Shown here one piece after another: positions 25,481 to 35,708 of a stretch of DNA of 64,000 bases. The first letter of the stretch is position 1; each line of letters starts with the position of its first letter. This DNA is from Hyaloscypha bicolor E (lineage: Eukaryota > Ascomycota > Leotiomycetes > Helotiales > Hyaloscyphaceae): NCBI RefSeq assembly GCF_002865645.1, contig NW_020194610.1, positions 186,001 through 250,000 on the forward strand. Direction: 5' to 3'. Both the position numbers and the translations under genes were made by a program. The notes beneath the pieces were generated by a model that saw nothing but the letters and a program-made list of their open reading frames with translations, had not been told where the DNA came from and searched no databases.

Positions 25481-27361
25481 TCAAGGGATTCCGAAGGTCT
25501 TTTTTTCCACCTCCCCGTACTTGAACTCCCGCACAGTCGGCACGCCCCATTGCCGATATATGGAGTTAATGGAAGAGAGGAGTTGAGGGCCTGCGGTCAT
25601 TACAACAGTTGTTGTTCTTGTTGTGGGTGGGGTAGCCCTTGTTGGGGTGTGGTCGGGATCCCTCCACAGGGGATCCCTCGGGTATGTCGGGCGGTGGAAG
25701 CAAGGGCCGAATCGATATGTGTAGTGATGATGGTGTCCCCGGTGGCGGTCCTCGATGACCTTGTCCGCGGTAATGGTTGGAAGGATGGAAGAACAAACGG
25801 CAGAACTCTCCTCAAGGCCCGATTCTTGCCAGACGGGCGTCGAGAACAGAAGCTTGTCAGCTTTGGTTGAAGTGAGAGTGGCACTACTGGCAGAGATTCC
25901 AGAGATTCCACTAGTAGATACAGCTGCTTGAGTAGCTTCCAGTGCCGGTGCCCTTGCAACCAGACTCATCGTCGACTTTGAAGGGCGTGGGACGATGGTA
26001 GCACCATTGGGGTACCATTTGGTGGATACAATCACCGCATGCTCGGTTATGGTTGAAAGGAAGGAAACGGTAACTATGGAACTAGGTGCCTGGACCGGTG
26101 CTTGCGCCCTGGCAGCAAGCTCGTGCTCCTTACTTGAAGAGAGGGCGGCGGCACTGGCAAAGGAAACACTCGCCGAGGATATGGTATTTAGAGACGAGTG
26201 ATAACCCCGTATCGTTTGCATGTAACTGTGGTAAGCATCTATGGCACTGGCAGATGCGGCAGCATGATGACTCTCACGGCTGGCAGAGAAAGTACTCTCA
26301 GAGGCGGCAGCGGCACGTCGAGCGGAGGCTTCCGACGCTTTCGCTGAGTGCATCGCATTCCAGTAATCTTTCTCGCGTTGCAAACCAGCGACAGTGGCGG
26401 CACTCGCATATGCAGCGTAGGCCGCTGGATCTGGGGGGCCATGGTTTGAAGGTGCAGAGATTCTTCTTTTGGTCAAGGTCAATGCCGGAAGCTTAGTCGG
26501 CTTGGGGGGAGATGGAAAGGCAGTCTTGGAGGTAGAGGTCGCCTCACGCTTCGTCAGGGTGGGAGCACTGGCAGCGGAAGCAGAGGGCGTCTTGGTACTG
26601 GCCGATGTTTTAGCACTCGCCGTTGCTAGTGATGCTGTTGTGGCTAGGAGACTCTTCGGTTGGTATATACTCGAAAGCAGGTCTTGTAGCGGGTCACCCG
26701 ACTTGTTTGATATACCAGTCCCGGATTTAAGGGTTGACGATGAAATTGTGAAAGGCGCTGTTGTAGACGACGGTGTTGTCGAGCAGGTGGTTTGCTTTGA
26801 ATTCATTGGCATGCAGGTACGCTTATTAACCTGGAAGACAGGAGCCTTTTCGAGGCGGCCCTTTGGAATAGCAAGTCGGCTACCGTGGCCGCATACATCG
26901 AAGAGGAAGTCCCTGAGAACCTTTTCTTGGCCTGGGCATGCCTTCATCAATGGCCATTCGTCGGGTTTGGTATCACTAGTATTGTCCGTGCAAGCAACGA
27001 GGAGCTGGGACTCGTCAAGCTCTACCATTTCGTTGTGGAAAGGGTTGGGCAGCTTGGATTGGTCGGGCTCTGTGTGTGGCGGGGTTGAGCAGCTGAAGCA
27101 ATAGCCACTGGGGAGGAGGACGAGGTCGAGCGGCTTAACTTCAAGGGTTTGGTGGAAATGTAGACCGACATTTCGCATTGCAGAGAAGGGTACTCCAATG
27201 CGGCTGCGGAGATTGTGCATAAGCTGCTGGATTTGATGGAAGTTTCGAAGATCGGCGCTGAAATCTCGGGGGACGATGGCATCGACCGGAACACCTTGTG
27301 CGGTCGGAAAACCCGCGAGGGAAAGTGCAGCAGCACTTCCCACGAGAGAGGAGAGCTTCAT
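25481..27361 (-). CDS. Secreted Ser/Ala/Thr-rich protein, function unknown
   Basis: Single-exon gene of 626 aa. The ATG at 27361 opens into a clear signal peptide (MKLSSLVGSAAALSLAG, cleavage about residue 20-24). Residues about 30-190 form the only region with globular character and contain several cysteines (GYCFSCS, VACTD, KACPG, DVCGHG, RTCMP). After residue about 190 the protein becomes Ser/Thr/Ala/Pro-rich, with repeated ASA/SAS patterns in 230-480, suggesting an O-glycosylated stalk. A His-rich stretch (RHRGHHHHYTYRFG) lies near 545-560. No GPI signal or transmembrane anchor is evident at the C-terminus. I do not recognise the family. A cell-wall or extracellular-matrix role is only an inference from composition. 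Confidence 0.75.
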   Translation of the reverse strand: MKLSSLVGSAAALSLAGFPTAQGVPVDAIVPRDFSADLRNFHQIQQLMHNLRSRIGVPFSAMRNVGLHFHQTLEVKPLDLVLLPSGYCFSCSTPPHTEPDQSKLPNPFHNEMVELDESQLLVACTDNTSDTKPDEWPLMKACPGQEKVLRDFLFDVCGHGSRLAIPKGRLEKAPVFQVNKRTCMPMNSKQTTCSTTPSSTTAPFTISSSTLKSGTGISNKSGDPLQDLLSSIYQPKSLLATTASLATASAKTSASTKTPSASAASAPTLTKREATSTSKTAFPSPPKPTKLPALTLTKRRISAPSNHGPPDPAAYAAYASAATVAGLQREKDYWNAMHSAKASEASARRAAAASESTFSASRESHHAAASASAIDAYHSYMQTIRGYHSSLNTISSASVSFASAAALSSSKEHELAARAQAPVQAPSSIVTVSFLSTITEHAVIVSTKWYPNGATIVPRPSKSTMSLVARAPALEATQAAVSTSGISGISASSATLTSTKADKLLFSTPVWQESGLEESSAVCSSILPTITADKVIEDRHRGHHHHYTYRFGPCFHRPTYPRDPLWRDPDHTPTRATPPTTRTTTVVMTAGPQLLSSINSIYRQWGVPTVREFKYGEVEKKTFGIP

Positions 27362-27506
27362 ACCGTCTTCTGGAATGATATACAGTTAACAATTGACGAA
27401 GGTGAAGATACTGGTTGCGAATGATGATGGTTGAGAAGACAGAGAAGACTTGAAGACGAGAAAGAAGAGGAGCTGGGAAGTTGGGCAAATGCCAACAGCG
27501 CGTCCT

Positions 27507-27521
27507 ACCTACCTACCTATC
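27507..27521. repeat. Short CCTA microsatellite
   Basis: A run of CTACCTACCTACCT units about 150 bp upstream of the start of the secreted Ser/Ala-rich protein gene, likely within its promoter or leader. No function is implied. Confidence 0.6.
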
Positions 27522-27828
27522 TCAAGGTGACAGATGTATAGGGAGGCAAGAGCCATTGTGGTAGTCAACAACGATGGAGAAACACGTCGGGAAGGGGCCA
27601 TTGAGAGGAAACCATAGAGGAGACGCATTTATGCTAGGCGGCCGAGCAACAGAAACCACTCGGAATCGCTGGATGAAGCATGCAGAAGTGGATTTAATGA
27701 GCAGAATCTTCATGAAAACTGATCCAAACCCTTTTCTGGACGTTGAAATTAAGTAGATTAGACCAAGAAATTGCGACGAAAATAGAAGCCGCTCGGCAAT
27801 CTGAACATATCCCGCCGATTAGTTGGTA

Positions 27829-27994
27829 CGGAAGGGGGTTATACTCCGTAAGAAATCACCGCCACCCCCCTGGTTCTGCCATCGCTAGATAAGGGAATTT
27901 ATGGGGCAAACCCGTAAAAATTCAATGCATAATTGGCCAAAAAGTTCACCGCCTAACAAGGGGGGTAGCGGTGATTTCTTACAACCCCCTTCCG
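27829..27994. mobile_element. Small MITE with 36-bp inverted arms
   Basis: A 166-bp palindromic element. The left arm (27829-27840 and 27848-27871) and right arm (27959-27982 and 27983-27994) are inverted copies: CGGAAGGGGGTT matches 12 of 12, and the adjoining 24-mer beginning GTAAGAAATCACCGC matches 23 of 24. The left arm has an extra 7 nt (27841-27847) between the two blocks. The core is non-coding. No clear target-site duplication is visible, so the superfamily is not assigned. It lies between the promoter of the secreted protein gene and the AIG2-like gene. Confidence 0.65.
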
Positions 27995-28170
27995 TCCTTT
28001 TCCAGTAGTTGCCTTGTTTCCCAGGTTTCAAGGTCTTATCCTCTTATCGGGATTGTTTACTTCAAAGAGGCAACAAGTGCAGGAGGTAATGATGGCATAA
28101 GATCGCGCTGCTCCCCTTGCTTGGGAGCGAGATTCGCCACCCTCAGAATCCGATTCTATATATTACCAAG

Positions 28171-28897
28171 ATGGGCGATCACACAGCGTTCTTCTACGGT
28201 TTGTATTGCCCACTCGTGTGGCGAGCACAGCTAACTTCATTTGCAGGCACATTGGTATATCAACTCACTCTGCAGCCTTCTCCAGATGCTAACAGCCGCT
28301 GCAGATGGCCCCAGAAGTTCTTCACCGTGTCTGCTATGGCCCTGGCGCTGTGGGAAAAGACCCTGCGAAGACATTTCTCGCATCCCAACTCTCAGTCCAA
28401 CCCGCGATTCTGCGCGACTACTGCCGACACCGAGTCCGCGGATGCGACTACCCAGGCATCGTCCCTGAGACCGGGCATACAGTGCGAGGGACATTCGTGA
28501 CTGGGTTGACGGACGGAGATATCTTCCGCCTAGATGCATTTGAGGGGAACGAATACGAGCGGATCAAGGTCAAGGTCGAGCTGGTTGAAGAAAGCGGGAG
28601 GTTTGTGGAGGCTTCGACGTATATGTATACTGCAGGGGAGGAATGCCTCGAGAAGAAGGAGTGGAGTTATGAGGAGTTTCGGCGGGACAAGATACATCGA
28701 TGGGCTGATGACAGCAATGAATATCAACGTATGTGGTTTTCTAATGGCACCCTCATGGCAGATGCTCATCCGAAGTAGAGGTTGATGACGCAGTCGAAGG
28801 CGATCCAACTGGAGGCCGGCATATCAAGACAGACATACATGCGAGCACCTACACAAAGCTCGCCGAGGACAAGAAGGTTCTTAATGCCACAGTTTAG
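28171..28897 (+). CDS. AIG2-like / gamma-glutamylcyclotransferase-fold protein
   Basis: Small protein of about 192 aa with the AIG2/GGCT fold. Some members cyclise gamma-glutamyl amines; many fungal members have no proven substrate. Exons: 28171-28198, 28247-28254, 28305-28728, 28779-28897. The second exon is only 8 nt (GCACATTG), flanked by GT...TTTGCAG and GTATAT...GCTGCAG introns. With it the protein reads FFYGTLMAPEVLHRVCYG, the family's hallmark YGTLM loop; without it the frame breaks. Other features: GTFVTGLTDGDIFRLDAFEG, with the family acidic residue in DAFEG, and WSYEEFRRDKIHRW. The last intron (28729-28778) joins EYQ to QVDDAVEGDPTGG and gives the usual C-terminus. Total coding length is a multiple of three. 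Confidence 0.88.
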
Positions 28898-31407
28898 ACA
28901 TTGGTCTCCCAGCACATCGGTTTACTGCAGATTTTGGAATAGATCACTCGATTCGGCATAACGGGGTTACATTTTCTAGGGAGATCATAGACTATATTCG
29001 GTGGGGGTTGTTAGGACTCGACCAGGGTAATAATCGGCGACTCCGTTCCCAACAGAATGCATTCAGACAAGGCCCTCGTGAAAATTCCGTTCGCTGGAGG
29101 TTTTTCTGCACGCTGGGTCGGGGACTCTAAATGACCGCCAACACCGTCATTCATGTTCGGCAGCTCCTTGATCATAAGGTTGTAGTGCGTCGAACTTCGT
29201 GAGAGAATCATGCCAGAAAAATGATTGACCGACAATGAAAGTTATTGTGACATTTCTTGAACTGGAAGGCCGGCCGGTTAGTCAGGCCTGGCTGGCAGAT
29301 TTGGATTGGTCTGCCGCTTGGCTTTCCATCTCCAATCAGCTGAGGCTGAGTTGTTCTCCCACCTCGAAGCTGAGCAAGAGGCTCACGGACTTCACAAATA
29401 TCACGTAAACCTATTTTCAGTCCCCAGCTGGACCAGGTCCCCATTTCTTTCGGAGAAAGCCTAGCCTACAAGTATGCCTAAGCTATGAGCGTCGGAGTAA
29501 GGATGAACGTTGCCACTTGGTGACTGGGACAAAGAGCATGGAAGAAGTCATCTCTTCATGCGAACCCCACAAAAATCTGGATATTTTCAGAGAGGGGTCT
29601 GTGGCTGAGTGGCACAAGTGTGATCTCGCGAGGTGGGGTGGGCATGTGCGTGCGAGGAAGATATTTCATGGGCAGGCGAGTTGCGGTGAAGGAGGAGGAA
29701 GATATCACATTGTGCCCCCTTTCCTCTAGCCGAAGGACAATGTGACAATAGCCGCTCGCTGGCGAGAGGCTCAGCGAGTCAGAAACCTGTCATCGCCATT
29801 CTCGTGATCACGCTGTTCGACCTGCAAGGCTGACAGGGAACGATTCGAGAAGGGAGGGAGGCTTCCTCCACCCCTTGCCTATTCGATCGCCTCGAGACGC
29901 TCTCGGTTTCAGCTCAGGGCACAACTGGTGGATCTTTCAGCCACCCAACCGTCAGGGATGCGATGAAGATCGGCCTGGAAACAAACCTTCAGATGGCCAC
30001 TCGCTACTGTACTTGGTATGCCCGAAACAAAGTGTTGGGCCCACGAATGGGGATCGAGACTGCCCTTGGGGTGGGCAATTCAGGGGCGATGCGCCGCTGG
30101 GACGCGGAGCCTTCTCACTGGCTACATCCCCTGCCAAGGCGGCGGCCACGCACACGCAGGCCCCTTACTTGCCTGGCTGCGAGACCATCATAAGCGAAGT
30201 AGGAGTTATGCATGATGATAGGCCACGACCACTTCACCCGAACGCTCCATGTCCTTCCCCTGAATGCTGTCGTGCCTCCACAAGTTCACAATTAGGTACG
30301 GGAGAAATCCTCCCGCAGCAGCCTCTCAGTTTGCTCCTGAGTCTACTCCGTAGTGTCAGTCAGGGCAAAGCTATGATTCATTCGCCAAAAGTTTCGCCAT
30401 CCCTCGCAACAAACGCTCTCAAGCCTATCGCTGCCCCTGCACCGTCCGTACGTCAGTGCACCCCTCCTCCAACGTCCCTCCTTGCACCCAATCGATCACC
30501 TAAGCTTCAGAATTCCTCGACCTCGGCCATTTGAGTCGTTCAACTGGTCAGGTCCCTCTGTTAGGCTTTTGGACGATACGGGGAGAGCTGGGCACGCTGA
30601 GGCGTTGTGGAGCATCAGCGTGCGCGTTTGACAAGCTCAGCCCGCCTGCCTTGGCTCCAGCTCATATGGTCCAATCATGCATTTATTTCCGGATTCCCTG
30701 CAGCAAATCCTCGAAAATCTGCGCGGATCTAAACTGGGGAAGCGTATGCAGGGGGTCAATGTGGCTGACCCGTTGACATTCCTGCGAGTGCCCACGGACG
30801 GGGTAAATATAAGATGGCTTGGCCTGCCCCTCGTGCACCGTTCTCGACGTTATCCTTTGTGGCTTCATTTCCAGTATCCTCATTCTTCTTGGGCTAGTCC
30901 TTTGTTATCCTATTTTCAATTGTATCCAGCTGCCTGTGGCACGCACACTTCACATTCCTTTCAGGTTCGAAATTTCGAAGAAATTCCTTCAGCCGAACTG
31001 TTTGCCCTTCGATCCAAAAATCGTACGTGGATTTAAATTTCTTTGTCGGTATGAATACTCTCGCTCAATCGCGAACAATAGTATTGTGTCAATATCTTTG
31101 TTTGCAACTGTCTTTCAAATATGTTTTGACATTGTTCTTGTGAATCTCGACTCCCGAGTCTGGAGCAATGCTATAAATTTCCATTCAAAGAACGGAAATC
31201 TATAGAACAATCATTTAGAAAAACGCCCCGAAGACTACAAATACTTCGGTCATCACGACTAACAACTTCTTTCCAGCATCGTTCCTTTCCACAACCACTC
31301 CAGAACAAAACACTCGATCTCTCAAGCCAATACTCATTCGAGCAACCAATCCAAAACACAAAGAGATTTCTTCGTCAGGCACGACTACTCTCTACAATCC
31401 AATCAAG
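28898..31407. other. Long spacer upstream of the AA11 LPMO gene
   Basis: About 2.5 kb without a recognisable gene. An open frame at about 29875-30534 lacks an ATG start and has no domain. The region from about 30900 to 31400 probably carries the LPMO promoter and 5' leader. No repeat or RNA gene was identified. Confidence 0.35.
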
Positions 31408-32697
31408 ATGATGTTCACATCAACCACACTCACAGTCCTCGGACTCGCAACTCTGGGCGCCGCCCACATGAAGATGACTTCTCCAGTCCCCTTCGGAAAA
31501 TCTAGCCTCGACAATGGACCTCTCTTAGGAGACGGTAGTGATTTCCCATGCAAGCAGCGCACTGGCGTCTACGCGTTAGAGGGAGCAAGCAATACCATGG
31601 CTCTTGGATCAAAACAAACCGTATCCTTCATGGGAAGCGCGGTGCATGGTGGAGGCTCCTGTCAATTCTCCGTTACGTACGACGCGGCCCCAACCAAGAA
31701 CAGCGTATGGAAAGTCATCCACTCCGTCGAGGGCGGTTGCCCGAGAAAAGGCGTAGCGGGCAATGACAATGGAGGCGCCACTGAGGTAGATCCCGATACC
31801 TACTCCTTCACTGTCCCTACCACCCTCCCGACTGGCACTGCCACTTTCGCCTGGACCTGGTTCAACAAAGTCGGCAACCGCGAAATGTACATGAACTGTG
31901 CTCCAGTCTCCCTCACTGCCGCCGCCGGCAAGCGCAGCGCCGAAGACGAAGAGCTCATGGCACGCAACATCACCCAGCTCATGGAACGCGACCAAACTGC
32001 ATTCAATGCACTCCCAGATATGTTTGTTGCCAACATCGGCCCTGGCTGTACTGGTACCTCAAAATGCGCCCAATGCGGCACCTTGGAGACTTTTGATGTC
32101 GTCTTCCCAAAGCCTGGTGACTCTGTTGATCTGTTTGGCGGATCGACCAGTACAGCAACGGCAACACCAGTCGGAACAGCCTGCGGTGCCAATTATCTGG
32201 GGGGAGCCGTGGCCGCCACGGGAGCATCAGCAGCAACAGGAGGGGCATCCCCTGCTGCCCCTGCGACCCCGGCTTCACCCGCGCCAGTTGCCACCAACAC
32301 GGCCCCCCCAGGAGGCGTTTTCGCCACGATCGCCACCTCATCAGCCGCAACTCTGGCAACCTCTGCGTCAAGCCCTGCTGCATCCCCAGTTGCTCCAGCT
32401 GCCTCAACCCCAGCTGCATCAGCTCCCGCTCCAGCAAGCACCGGAACAACTGGCTCAGGATCAGCGATAGCGGCTGGCACTGCCTGCACAACCGAAGGAA
32501 TGTGGAATTGCATCAGCGGAACTTCCTTCCAGCAATGCGCAAGCGGAGCATGGTCTGCAGTTCAGTCGGTCGCGGCTGGCACCACATGCACAGCTGGCCA
32601 GTCCATGGCCATGAACATCGTTGCTTCTGGAACCAAGCAGAAGCGTGCTGTCCGATTCTCGGGCGAGCACATCCGTCGCAACCTCCAGAGCTCGTAG
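31408..32697 (+). CDS. AA11 chitin-active LPMO with X278-like module
   Basis: Single-exon, 429-aa copper-dependent lytic polysaccharide monooxygenase of family AA11, which oxidatively cleaves chitin outside the cell. The signal peptide is residues 1-19, so the mature protein starts exactly at His20 (AA|HMKMTSPVPFG), needed for the copper histidine brace. The second brace ligand is His80 (SAVHGGGSC) and the axial Tyr161 lies in GNREMYMNCAP; spacing (mature 1, 61, 142) agrees with the AA11 family. Conserved GSDFPCKQR is present. A long Ala/Pro/Ser/Thr linker spans about 235-350. A C-terminal cysteine-containing module follows (MWNCISGTSFQQCASGAW), resembling the X278 chitin-binding module attached to some AA11 enzymes. 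Two adjacent ATG codons open the gene; either gives the same mature protein. Confidence 0.93.
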   Translation: MMFTSTTLTVLGLATLGAAHMKMTSPVPFGKSSLDNGPLLGDGSDFPCKQRTGVYALEGASNTMALGSKQTVSFMGSAVHGGGSCQFSVTYDAAPTKNSVWKVIHSVEGGCPRKGVAGNDNGGATEVDPDTYSFTVPTTLPTGTATFAWTWFNKVGNREMYMNCAPVSLTAAAGKRSAEDEELMARNITQLMERDQTAFNALPDMFVANIGPGCTGTSKCAQCGTLETFDVVFPKPGDSVDLFGGSTSTATATPVGTACGANYLGGAVAATGASAATGGASPAAPATPASPAPVATNTAPPGGVFATIATSSAATLATSASSPAASPVAPAASTPAASAPAPASTGTTGSGSAIAAGTACTTEGMWNCISGTSFQQCASGAWSAVQSVAAGTTCTAGQSMAMNIVASGTKQKRAVRFSGEHIRRNLQSS

Positions 32698-33481
32698 ATC
32701 GCTGGAAGATCTCAGCATACATTCTTTTTCGTTGAATCTGGAGTATTTTCGGTCGCATTGCCTGGCGTTTAGAGCTTTCTTGTACATACCCCCTTTCGTG
32801 CTCTCGCATACTGATGTACAGTTGTACATACATGACACAAAAGTCACAAATGGATAGACCAGAGAAATATGAATAAGATCATACAAAATAACGTTTCATG
32901 CTTGCTGTGTGAAATCCTGTGAATGTGATAGGTGAGACCAATCATTGAACTTGATTCGACTTGACAAGAATTAATGTAGATTTTTCGCGAGAGCGCTCGA
33001 GTTCACTTGAGGTGAAGACATCTGTCTGATTGGGGAATAATGAAGAGTTTAACTAAATGGATTACGATCGAGAAGCCTCGGAATCAGAAACATGGAGCTG
33101 ATCTGAGGTTAATGGATTGAGAAGGGCGAAGGTTCAGAGGTTCAGAGGTTCAGCTGACTCACTGAACCTCTGTTTCAAGTAGATGGCATGAATCTTGGGC
33201 AATCAGAATTATTCAACTGCGGTCTCTCGTATCTGTGACTCCAATGACCTTGGAGGTGTTTGGCATTGCAGATCTTTTGGTGCCTTGATTGTGTCTTTCT
33301 GGTTCTGTTCATCAACTGTTGCCCATCCCCAGACTCATGTTGACTCAGCATAAGGGCTTCGATGCAGATGCCCCAGCGTGCTGGCTTCGTAAAAGGTGGC
33401 AATGTTTCCCACATTCTTGACGAGTGCCTTCGATTATCGGGGTTGCCCGGCTCTATTCGTATCGGTCTCGAGCGTACGGCC
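32698..33481. other. Convergent 3' region with a short hairpin
   Basis: Lies between the 3' ends of the LPMO and YIH1 genes. It contains a direct triplet GGTTCAGA followed by an inverted copy (33127-33172): CAGAGGTTCAG and CTGAACCTCTG could pair as a stem. This may be transcript-end structure. No gene is seen. Confidence 0.4.
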
Positions 33482-34312
33482 TCATCGTTTCCCCTTCTTC
33501 TTCGCGGACACGTCCCCCTTCACAAGCCCAGCCTTAACAAAAGCGTCTCTTGCAACAGTATTAATGATGCTGAATCGTTTCGGCCCGAGTTGGTGTCCGC
33601 CATACCACCTCGTTACCACGACCATAACGTTCCAGAGATCCATCAATTGAATGAGGTGCAGTACCCTTCCCCCAGCTGCCGTTTCCCCATCATCATCGCA
33701 GTCTTGAAATGTAACACCATTATCTCCCTTAATCCTCCATGCTGTGATATTATGTGTGGCAGATCGGATTTTCTTGTCGCTGTCGAGAAGGCGTTGTAGG
33801 TATTGCTTGGCTTGGTCGGGGGTAGAGACCGGAGCACTTCGAGCGACGAAGACGGATTTGAGTTCAATAATCACGTCTGAGATGGTCCATGGTGGCTGAT
33901 GTTCTCTGGGAGTTGTATCCTCGAATGCAGAGTCGTTGCTCCAGGACTCGAGCGTGAGGTGAGCATCTTGTTCTTCTGGTGGGCATTCGACTTCGCTGGG
34001 CAACGCATTGTTGACCTCCTCGATCACATCGAACAGGCAGACCTCACCAGGTTGGAACAATCTTCCTAGGACATCCCGGAACACTTCAACAACATGTGCG
34101 GCCTCGCCCTTGCGTGTGTGTGCCCCCGAGCTCTGTGTGCCTAGGACCGCTGGAGGTGAAGAGGGGTAGTCCGGAGGAATCCATAGTCGCAAGGAGGCAT
34201 CTCGCTGCGGGAGGCGCAGGATGAAGACGTTTTCTTCCTCGGTGGCAGTTAGCGAATCGTCTCCGTATATTGAGTTGATGGCTTCAACCTCATTGCGGAG
34301 GTCTTCGTTCAT
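33482..34312 (-). CDS. yih1: YIH1/IMPACT family RWD protein
   Basis: Single-exon gene of 276 aa, homologue of yeast Yih1 and mammalian IMPACT. These bind Gcn1 and thereby restrain the eIF2alpha kinase Gcn2 in amino-acid starvation. Residues about 1-110 form an RWD domain (NEVEAINSIYGDD, LRLWIPPDYPSSPP). Residues about 150-265 form the UPF0029/IMPACT domain, with FVARSAPVSTPDQAK, ITAWRIKG, DDDGETAAGGR and the conserved VVVTRWYGGHQLGPKRF. The C-terminus is basic (SAKKKGKR). Length fits the family (yeast Yih1 is about 258 aa). Start ATG at 34312 begins directly with the RWD consensus. The cytosolic role is inferred from the family. Confidence 0.93.
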   Translation of the reverse strand: MNEDLRNEVEAINSIYGDDSLTATEEENVFILRLPQRDASLRLWIPPDYPSSPPAVLGTQSSGAHTRKGEAAHVVEVFRDVLGRLFQPGEVCLFDVIEEVNNALPSEVECPPEEQDAHLTLESWSNDSAFEDTTPREHQPPWTISDVIIELKSVFVARSAPVSTPDQAKQYLQRLLDSDKKIRSATHNITAWRIKGDNGVTFQDCDDDGETAAGGRVLHLIQLMDLWNVMVVVTRWYGGHQLGPKRFSIINTVARDAFVKAGLVKGDVSAKKKGKR

Positions 34313-34758
34313 GCTGGATGTCCGTGTTTTGAAGTTGTTCCCAGGGGGCGCCCCCGGGCGCTTAACTTACTGGCGGCTAACTTTATTTTAGGGGGTGTTA
34401 GCGCGTTCCGGCACCGCCGCCACTCTATTTTCAACGTCTAGCCTCTAATAATATCAAATTATAAGGATCATCTATTGTATAGTTTATCTAACCCCAGCCC
34501 GTGCCGCTTGATTGTGGAAACTAACAGATTTACGGTCTGCTTTTAAGAGAATGCTTATGATGTATATATCTGTACTCGTAAATCCATCTTTGTTTCTGTA
34601 TCCAGGAAGAAGGAAGACTTTCACGTCCGGGTAGTCGCAGGGACGGGGCCGGCCATGGCCCCAAACGCGAAGTTGTATATTCTCAATATCCAATGGGCAC
34701 GCTGGCTTATTTAACGCCGCCACATCGTGTTTGCTTTTAGGCCTTCGAAGATGTGTTG
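34313..34758. other. YIH1 upstream region
   Basis: Promoter side of the YIH1 gene up to the target-site duplication of the next element. Contains a CG-rich palindromic patch (GGGGGCGCCCCCGGGCGC near 34343) and an AT-rich tract near 34440. An unrecognised short open frame on the minus strand (34484-34723) is not supported as a gene. Confidence 0.35.
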
Positions 34759-34766
34759 GTGTTTCG

Positions 34767-35371
34767 GGGAAAGACTAAAACGACCCCCCCCCCCTTCCCT
34801 CCTCCCCCCCCGATGTCCATTAGGGGTGTCGATTGGGGCAGGGATATTTAATTGGCTATCTGAGCTCTTTAAAAATCTGAAATTAGATTTTTCAATATAA
34901 GTCTAAGCTAGTATATTATAACCCTTGTATTATAATCACGTGCTTTCTAACTTATAATGAAAAGATTCCTTAAAATAGTATTTTGATTTTAGGGAGTTTA
35001 TATATTAATTAAGTTTAAGTTTTTGAGCCTGGCCGTATAAATTATGGGCTTATAGGGCTCTTAAATCTGGTTTTAGGGACTTTTTCGCTAAATTTCTGGG
35101 CTTTCTTAAGCTTATCTATAGGCTATAAAATATAAAACTTTTAACTTCAATCCAAATTTTATAAAAAGTTCATATTTAAATAGCCCTTAATTAGCGCTAT
35201 AAGGAAATAAAACAAGTATTAAATTATATTAATTCATTATAAAATTAAAATAAAATAAAGAAAAAGCCAGAGTTTTGGTGTTCCTGTCCGAGCGCCTAGC
35301 CTGCTCCCAATCGACACCCCTAATCGACACCGGGGGGAGGGGAGGGAGGAGGGGTGGTTTTAGTCTTTCCC
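34767..35371. mobile_element. hAT-like MITE with 8-bp target duplication
   Basis: A 605-bp non-coding element. The left terminus begins GGGAAAGACTAAAAC (34767) and the right terminus is its exact inverse (ending 35371). Inverted similarity continues for about 80 bp through a C-rich tract and the motif TTAGGGGTGTCGATTGGG. The element is flanked by perfect 8-bp direct repeats GTGTTTCG at 34759-34766 and 35372-35379. Eight-base duplications are characteristic of hAT transposases, though P-type and others also make them. The core (about 34850-35270) is extremely AT-rich and TA-rich, as after repeat-induced point mutation. No transposase remnant is visible, so any movement would have needed a transposase elsewhere. 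Confidence 0.8.
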
Positions 35372-35708
35372 GTGTTTCGGAGATATTCTCAATGCCATCC
35401 ACGTCTTTACAAGACGATGGAAGGGTCCCAGCTCTATTGTTCTCTCCTTTGGTCGTACGTTGATTTGCTTGCCGTTGTTCTCTTCATTGCACTCGTTCCT
35501 GTTCACTCTCGTTTGCAATCTTTGACTGAAGTCCCGATATCTAAAGGTGGTTGTGAGGCGATCCGATGTGATGAGGCCCCAAATCGAGCAAGAATTACTG
35601 ATAAAGAATAGTGGTGTTCTTGAGACGAAAGAAATCTTGGATGCATCAGCGCCTCCACTATTCACCAGACTCAATTCTCGACATATAGTGCGGCGACAAG
35701 AATCAAAA

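Noticed and set aside
29875..30534. Long plus-strand open frame of 219 codons upstream of the LPMO gene
   Set aside because: It opens with TTG rather than ATG, is Pro/Ser-rich without any motif, and lies in a likely promoter/leader region.
32193..32513. Ala-rich minus-strand frame inside the LPMO linker
   Set aside because: Shadow of the low-complexity GC-rich linker on the plus strand.
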